From contig CAWBDV010000007.1 of assembly GCA_963787675.1 (NCBI GenBank), positions 62,001-126,000 of the forward strand: DNA of 64,000 nt. The letters are read 5' to 3'. Position 1 is the stretch's first letter. Every line of letters begins with the position of its first letter. The notes beneath the pieces were generated by a model, which saw only the letters and a program-made list of their open reading frames with translations, ran no database searches and was not told where the DNA came from. This stretch comes from JAJPKK01 sp963787675 (GTDB lineage: Bacteria; Pseudomonadota; Alphaproteobacteria; Rhizobiales; Xanthobacteraceae). Position numbers and translations under genes: made by a program. Positions 59,912 through 64,000 of this stretch are shown here, piece by piece.

Positions 59912-60724
59912 ATGATGTCCGACATGCGTTTGATCGTGGCCGGCGCCGGCGGGCGGATGGGCCGCACGCTGGTCAAGGCGATCGCCGAAAGTAAAGGCGC
60001 GGTGCTCGTCGGCGCGATCGAGGCGCCGGGCGCCTCGGTGATCGGGCAAGACGCCGGCGAACTTGCCGGACTTCCTCGCACCGGCATCGCGGTGTCCGCC
60101 GATGTGCCGGCGCTGCTTGCCAAGGCTGACGGCATCATCGATTTCACCATTCCTGCGGCGACCGTCGCACTCGCCAAAGCGACCGGCAACCTGGTCCACG
60201 TCATCGGGACGACTGGCCTCACTCCCGAGGACGAGAAAGCCATCGCCGCGGCGGCCGGGCGGGCCCGCATCGTCAAGTCGGGAAACATGAGCCTCGGCGT
60301 CAACCTGCTCGCCGCGTTGGTCGCCCGCGTCGCCAAGACCCTCGATGACGAGTTCGACATCGAAGTGTTCGAGATGCATCACAACAAGAAGATCGACGCG
60401 CCGTCCGGCACCGCGCTGATTTTCGGCGAAGCCGCCGCACGCGGGCGCGGCATCGAGCTGAAATCCCATTCGGAACGCGGCCGCGACGGCGTGACCGGCG
60501 CTCGCAAGCGAGGCGACATCGGTTTCGCGAGTCTGCGCGGCGGCACCGTCGTCGGCGAGCACAGCGTGATCTTCGCCGGCCCGCACGAGCGCATCGAACT
60601 CGTGCATCGCGCCGAGGACCGCATGATCTTCGCGCGCGGCGGGGTCAAGGCCGCGCTGTGGGCACGCGACCAGAAGCCGGGCCTCTATTCGATGGCGGAC
60701 GTGCTGGGCCTGGCCGATATCTAA
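59912..60724 (+). CDS. dapB: 4-hydroxy-tetrahydrodipicolinate reductase
   Basis: Lysine/diaminopimelate pathway reductase. 270 residues from MMSDMRLIVAGAGGRMG (either ATG of the pair, with GGGAGAAG just upstream). NAD(P)H-binding GAGGRMGR, the dihydrodipicolinate-binding HHNKKIDAPSGTA with catalytic Lys, and the C-terminal FARGGVKAALW motif are all present. Normal length. Followed by gpmA after 21 bp. Confidence 0.96.
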   Translation: MMSDMRLIVAGAGGRMGRTLVKAIAESKGAVLVGAIEAPGASVIGQDAGELAGLPRTGIAVSADVPALLAKADGIIDFTIPAATVALAKATGNLVHVIGTTGLTPEDEKAIAAAAGRARIVKSGNMSLGVNLLAALVARVAKTLDDEFDIEVFEMHHNKKIDAPSGTALIFGEAAARGRGIELKSHSERGRDGVTGARKRGDIGFASLRGGTVVGEHSVIFAGPHERIELVHRAEDRMIFARGGVKAALWARDQKPGLYSMADVLGLADI

Positions 60725-60745
60725 CGAGGGCGAAAGGAAGTTCGA

Positions 60746-61366
60746 ATGGATCGTCTGCTGGTGCTCGTGCGTCACGGCCAGAGCGAATGGAATTTGAAGA
60801 ATCTGTTCACCGGCTGGAAAGACGTCGGCCTAACTGAAGTCGGCATTGCAGAAGCGCGCACGGCCGGGCGCCTGCTCAAGGCGCAAGGAATCGGCTTCGA
60901 CATCGGCTTCACCTCAGGGCTCAAACGCGCCCAGGACAGCATGACGCTCACATTGGAGGAGATGAACCTTTCCGGCATTCCGGTCGTTAAGAACCTCGCG
61001 CTCAACGAACGCGATTACGGCGATCTCTCCGGCCTCAACAAAGATGACGCGCGCAAGCGCTGGGGCGAGGAGCAGGTGCATGTCTGGCGCCGTTCCTACG
61101 ACGTGGCGCCGCCGGGCGGTGAAAGCTTGCGCGACACCGCTGCGCGCGTGCTGCCCTATTACATCACGGATATCCTGCCTCACGTGCTCCGCGGTGAGCG
61201 CGTGCTGGTGACCGCGCACGGCAACTCGTTGCGCGCACTTTTGATGGTGCTCGACCGTCTCGGGCCGAAGGAGATCGTCGCGCGCGAACTCGCGACCGGC
61301 GTGCCGCTGATTTATCGGATCAATGCCGACGCGACCGTTGCGAACCGCGCCGAACTCGCGGCGTAG
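60746..61366 (+). CDS. gpmA: 2,3-bisphosphoglycerate-dependent phosphoglycerate mutase
   Basis: Interconverts 3- and 2-phosphoglycerate. 206 residues, a shorter alphaproteobacterial form. The catalytic phospho-His is in VLVRHGQSEWN near residue 10, with LNERDYGDLSG, PPGGESLRDTA and the second His in VTAHGNSLRALLM. It follows dapB closely, and a REPIN-like repeat lies after its stop. Confidence 0.95.
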   Translation: MDRLLVLVRHGQSEWNLKNLFTGWKDVGLTEVGIAEARTAGRLLKAQGIGFDIGFTSGLKRAQDSMTLTLEEMNLSGIPVVKNLALNERDYGDLSGLNKDDARKRWGEEQVHVWRRSYDVAPPGGESLRDTAARVLPYYITDILPHVLRGERVLVTAHGNSLRALLMVLDRLGPKEIVARELATGVPLIYRINADATVANRAELAA

Positions 61367-61382
61367 CTCAGAAGGGTAATTC

Positions 61383-61458
61383 GTAGGGCGCAATAGCGAA
61401 GCGTATTGCGCCGTGGGTGCCCTCGGCGGCGCAATACGCTTGCGCTATTGCGCCCTAC
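61383..61458. repeat. REPIN-like inverted repeat (second copy of the 59.8-kb family)
   Basis: A 16-bp perfect outer inverted repeat GTAGGGCGCAATAGCG/CGCTATTGCGCCCTAC encloses GAAGCGTATTGCGCC and its partner. It shows the same two-hairpin architecture as 59758-59830 and lies between the convergent gpmA and Ada-like genes. Confidence 0.85.
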
Positions 61459-61482
61459 GCGCTGCGGATCGTGGCGGTTTAC

Positions 61483-62376
61483 TTACGACGCAACCTGTCC
61501 CGCCTCCCACCCCAACATGGCGCGCTTGCGGGTGAGGCCCCAGTGATAGCCGGTCAGGTCGCCGTTCTTGCCGAGGACGCGATGGCACGGCACAACGAAT
61601 GACATCGGGTTCTTGCCGACGGCGGCGCCCACGGCGCGGGCCGCTTTAGGCGCGCAGAGCTTGGCGGCGATGTCCGAATAGGTGGTAGCGCGGCCCATCG
61701 GCACTTTCAGCAGTGTCTCCCAGACTCTGACTTCGAAATCGGTGCCGATCATCACGATGCGGAGCGGCCGGTCGCGCCGCCAGAGTGCCGATTCGAAGAT
61801 GCGGCGCGCCAACGGCGCCGTGCCCGCCGCATCTTCGCGCAACTGCGCCCGCGGCCAGCGCCGATGCATATCGGCGAGCGCTGCCGCTTCCTCGCCCGGA
61901 TCGGCAAACGCAAGCCCGGCAAGCCCGCGCGGCGTCGCCATGACAAGAGCCGTGCCGAATGGCGACGGATGGAAGCCGTAGGACAGCGTGAGCCCTTTGC
62001 CGCCCGCTTTCCATTCGCCGGGCGACATTGCCTCGTGGGTGACGAAGAGGTCATGCAGGCGTCCGGGACCGGACAGGCCGACTTCGTAGCTCGCTTCGAG
62101 CACGCTCGCGGAATCCCGCAGCAGGCGCCGCGCGCTGTCGAGCGTGAGTGCCGCCACGAATTCCTTCGGGGTCAGCCCCGCCCAGCGGCGAAACAGGTGG
62201 TGCAGCTCGTCCGGGGTGACGCCGCAGGCGTGGGCGATCGCTTCGACATCGGGCTGGCTGCGCCAGTGCTCCGAGATGAAGGCGATGGCGCGACGCACGA
62301 CAGCGTAGTCGTCGACGGCCGCGGGCGAGAGCGGTTCCGGATCGAGTGACATCAGGGGTCTAAATGACATGCTCAT
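61483..62376 (-). CDS. AraC-HTH/O6-methylguanine-DNA methyltransferase fusion (Ada-like)
   Basis: 297 residues. The N-terminal AraC-type HTH region has VEAIAHACGVTPDELHHLFRRWAGLTPKEFVAALTLDSARRLL. The C-terminal MGMT domain has the alkyl-acceptor Cys in SFVVPCHRVLGKNGDLTGYHWG and the preceding GRATTYSDIA. The N-terminal Ada zinc domain that takes methyl groups from phosphotriesters is absent. Such proteins repair O6-methylguanine and may regulate genes, but cannot self-activate by the classic Ada route. It converges with gpmA across a repeat. Confidence 0.9.
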   Translation of the reverse strand: MSMSFRPLMSLDPEPLSPAAVDDYAVVRRAIAFISEHWRSQPDVEAIAHACGVTPDELHHLFRRWAGLTPKEFVAALTLDSARRLLRDSASVLEASYEVGLSGPGRLHDLFVTHEAMSPGEWKAGGKGLTLSYGFHPSPFGTALVMATPRGLAGLAFADPGEEAAALADMHRRWPRAQLREDAAGTAPLARRIFESALWRRDRPLRIVMIGTDFEVRVWETLLKVPMGRATTYSDIAAKLCAPKAARAVGAAVGKNPMSFVVPCHRVLGKNGDLTGYHWGLTRKRAMLGWEAGQVAS

Positions 62377-62456
62377 GGAGGCTAACTAGCGAGCCCCCAG
62401 CACTGCAACCACCCGATTTCCGAAAACTCCGGACCGCGGCCCCGATTGCGGACCCG

Positions 62457-62987
62457 CTAATCGAGCACCGTCCGGGTCGGGCCGCGCTTCGCCTCATTGA
62501 TGGCTGCGCCGAGCGCCGCCGCGAAGCTCTCCTTTTCACGGGGCCCAAGAAAGCTCGCGATCGGCAGTCGCCGTCCCCGCGAGACCAGGAAAAGCCGTTC
62601 GATGCCGAATTCCTCATGGCTCTCGCGGTCAAGCCTCACCCACAGGGGATTGAGCGTCCATTGGGAGACTTTGCCGCGATGGCTGACCTGGCGCACCGTA
62701 AGTTCGGAGGCCGTGACCGTCACTTCTTCGTATGCGGCGGCCGCACGGTAATTGGCTCGAAACGCCCAATAGATCAGCAGCACATCGAGGCCGAAAAAGC
62801 CGAACACCGGCCATGCGCCGATTATCAAGAAGAAAATCCCAGCGATGAAGCTGACCGTCCCGATCGCCGCCATCAGGACCACGAACCCGACGGTCCCAAG
62901 GGATCGATGCGGGGTCACGATCGCTGAAAACAGCATCGGTTCTGACTGCGGGGCGGACTCGGATGCGAGGGCGTTGCTGTAGGTCAT
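62457..62987 (-). CDS. DUF2244 family membrane protein
   Basis: 176 residues. Two adjacent membrane helices lie at about 33-55 (VGFVVLMAAIGTVSFIAGIFFLI) and 57-76. The soluble part that follows has the DUF2244 pattern ELTVRQVSHRGKVSQWTLNPLWVRLD and RLPIASFLGPREKESFAAALGAAI. Function unknown. It is divergent from nth with 22 bp between the starts. Confidence 0.86.
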   Translation of the reverse strand: MTYSNALASESAPQSEPMLFSAIVTPHRSLGTVGFVVLMAAIGTVSFIAGIFFLIIGAWPVFGFFGLDVLLIYWAFRANYRAAAAYEEVTVTASELTVRQVSHRGKVSQWTLNPLWVRLDRESHEEFGIERLFLVSRGRRLPIASFLGPREKESFAAALGAAINEAKRGPTRTVLD

Positions 62988-63009
62988 GAGAATTCATTAT
63001 AGAGGAAAT

Positions 63010-63855
63010 ATGGGGCCGAAGACCAAGCGCAAAACCAAACGCCGAACCGGGCAAACACGTTCCAAGCCGCGTGCAAATCCCGGCCTTGGGGCAGCCGGCG
63101 GGTCAAAGAAAACACGGGCGGCCGCTTCGCCCAAGCGTTCCGCGAAACCTCGACCGGTGTTGCGGATCCGCTCGAAGCCCGAACTTTTGTCCGAGGCCGA
63201 GATCGAGGAAGCGTTTCGCCGCTTCCGCGCCGCCAATCCCGATCCGCGGGGCGAACTCGCTCATACCGACCCCTTCACGCTCCTCGTTGCGGTGGTGCTG
63301 TCGGCGCAGGCGACGGATGCCGGCGTCAACAAAGCGACGCCCGCGTTGTTCGCGCTTGCCGACACGCCGCAAAAGATGGTCGCGCTGGGCGAAGAGAAGG
63401 TGCGCCAACTGATCAAGACGATCGGGCTCTACCGCACCAAAGCGAAAAATGTCATCGCGCTTTCGGAAAAACTCGTCGCCGAGCATGGCGGCACGGTCCC
63501 TGCCGCGCGCGAGGCCCTGGAGGCGCTGCCTGGTGTCGGACGCAAGACCGCAAATGTCGTCATGAACGTCGCCTTCGGCGCCGAAACGATCGCGGTCGAC
63601 ACCCATATCTTTTGCGTCGGAAATCGCACCGGCCTCGCGCCCGGCAGGACGCCGCTTGAGGTCGAACTGCAGCTTGAGAAACGGGTGCCGCCGGCCTATC
63701 GCCGCAACGCCCATCATTGGCTGATCCTGCACGGCCGCTATACCTGCAAGGCGCAGCGCCCGCTGTGCGAGAGCTGCCTCATCAACGATTTGTGCCGTTG
63801 GCCGGAAAAACGGACTTTCATGGCCCCCCCGTCTTCCGAAGGGAAAAGTCGGTAG
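63010..63855 (+). CDS. nth: Endonuclease III
   Basis: DNA glycosylase/AP lyase for oxidised pyrimidines. Start MGPKTKRKTKRRTG has a GAGGAAAT site directly upstream; 281 residues. A basic, low-complexity N-terminal extension of about 60 residues precedes the catalytic domain. The domain has LLVAVVLSAQATDAGVNKATPALF, HhH with catalytic Lys in LPGVGRKTANVV, and Asp in AVDTHIFCVGNR. The [4Fe-4S] cluster ligands Cx6CxxCx5C are visible in YTCKAQRPLCESCLINDLC. The stop codon TAG lies inside a repeat. Confidence 0.95.
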   Translation: MGPKTKRKTKRRTGQTRSKPRANPGLGAAGGSKKTRAAASPKRSAKPRPVLRIRSKPELLSEAEIEEAFRRFRAANPDPRGELAHTDPFTLLVAVVLSAQATDAGVNKATPALFALADTPQKMVALGEEKVRQLIKTIGLYRTKAKNVIALSEKLVAEHGGTVPAAREALEALPGVGRKTANVVMNVAFGAETIAVDTHIFCVGNRTGLAPGRTPLEVELQLEKRVPPAYRRNAHHWLILHGRYTCKAQRPLCESCLINDLCRWPEKRTFMAPPSSEGKSR

Positions 63856-63992
63856 GGTGGGCAAAGGCGGCCACTTGTCGCGGATTCATGGCACGATAGA
63901 TCGGCCGCCGTGCCCACGCGGACTTAAGCCCTGTCTGCTGGACACCTCGATGGTGGGCACGTGCGGACAGGTCCGCACTTTGCCCACCCTAC
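63852..63992. repeat. Long inverted-repeat element (GTGGGCA family) after nth
   Basis: 15-bp perfect outer arms GTAGGGTGGGCAAAG/CTTTGCCCACCCTAC at 63852-63866 and 63978-63992. Inner GTGCCCAC/GTGGGCAC and GTGCGGAC/GTCCGCAC hairpins lie between. The left arm contains the nth stop codon. It shares words with the hairpin after hslU. No gene is seen in the last 145 bp of the window. Confidence 0.8.
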
Positions 63993-64000
63993 GCTGATTT

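Overview
The window is about 64 kb of GC-rich chromosome from an alphaproteobacterium of the order Hyphomicrobiales (Rhizobiales), probably near Xanthobacteraceae/Nitrobacteraceae. This is judged from gene order and protein content (hisB-DUF2628-hisH-hisA-hisF, hslVU, Smr-mltA-Tim44-like, fxsA-secB, dnaQ-coaE-maf-ppsR | hemE-hemJ-rho, mnmE-mnmG-rsmG-parA-parB, holA-lptE-leuS, lolA-ftsK-aminotransferase-amtB-glnK-tesB, pyrF-dapB-gpmA). No tRNA, rRNA or CRISPR array was seen.

Layout. 1-5.1 kb: a leftward histidine operon (hisF cut by the window edge) divergent from hslVU. 5.2-7.1 kb: a Tat-signal nicotinamidase and a divergent six-bladed Kelch protein. 7.2-10.2 kb: an AT-richer accessory island with an unrecognised two-gene operon (soluble protein plus four-helix membrane protein). 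An IS5-type element is inserted near the 3' end of the first gene. A symmetrical palindromic promoter/operator lies upstream. 10.5-19.6 kb: cell-envelope and housekeeping genes (Smr, mltA, Tim44-like, fxsA, secB, a radical SAM protein, DUF1993, dnaQ, coaE, maf, ppsR).

19.6-32 kb is the replication-origin neighbourhood. The gap between ppsR (DUF299/RP001) and hemE is where the Caulobacter origin lies, and it carries a TGATCCACA-type DnaA box. Downstream are hemE, hemJ, rho, mnmE, mnmG, rsmG, parA and parB, with two perfect 16-bp parS sites (one intergenic, one inside rsmG). hemE and rho each carry a small indel relative to the expected frame: 2 nt missing in a CG run of hemE, and 1 nt extra just before the rho stop. 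Either the assembly has errors here or the lesions are real.

32-50.6 kb: a RidA protein whose signal peptide is cut off by an in-frame stop, then holA-lptE-leuS, a GGDEF cyclase, yggS, a YkuD transpeptidase, a response regulator with a cNMP-binding protein, xthA, lolA, ftsK, an aminotransferase, and an amtB/two-PII nitrogen cluster with a sigma54-like promoter and a strong terminator. 50.7-58.7 kb: an accessory catabolic/transport cluster (enol-lactonase-like hydrolase, LLM flavin monooxygenase, Bug-type binding protein, amidohydrolase, livMHFG) beside a flavin reductase. 58.7-64 kb: pyrF, DUF1330, dapB, gpmA, an Ada-like methyltransferase, DUF2244 and nth, separated by REPIN-like inverted repeats.
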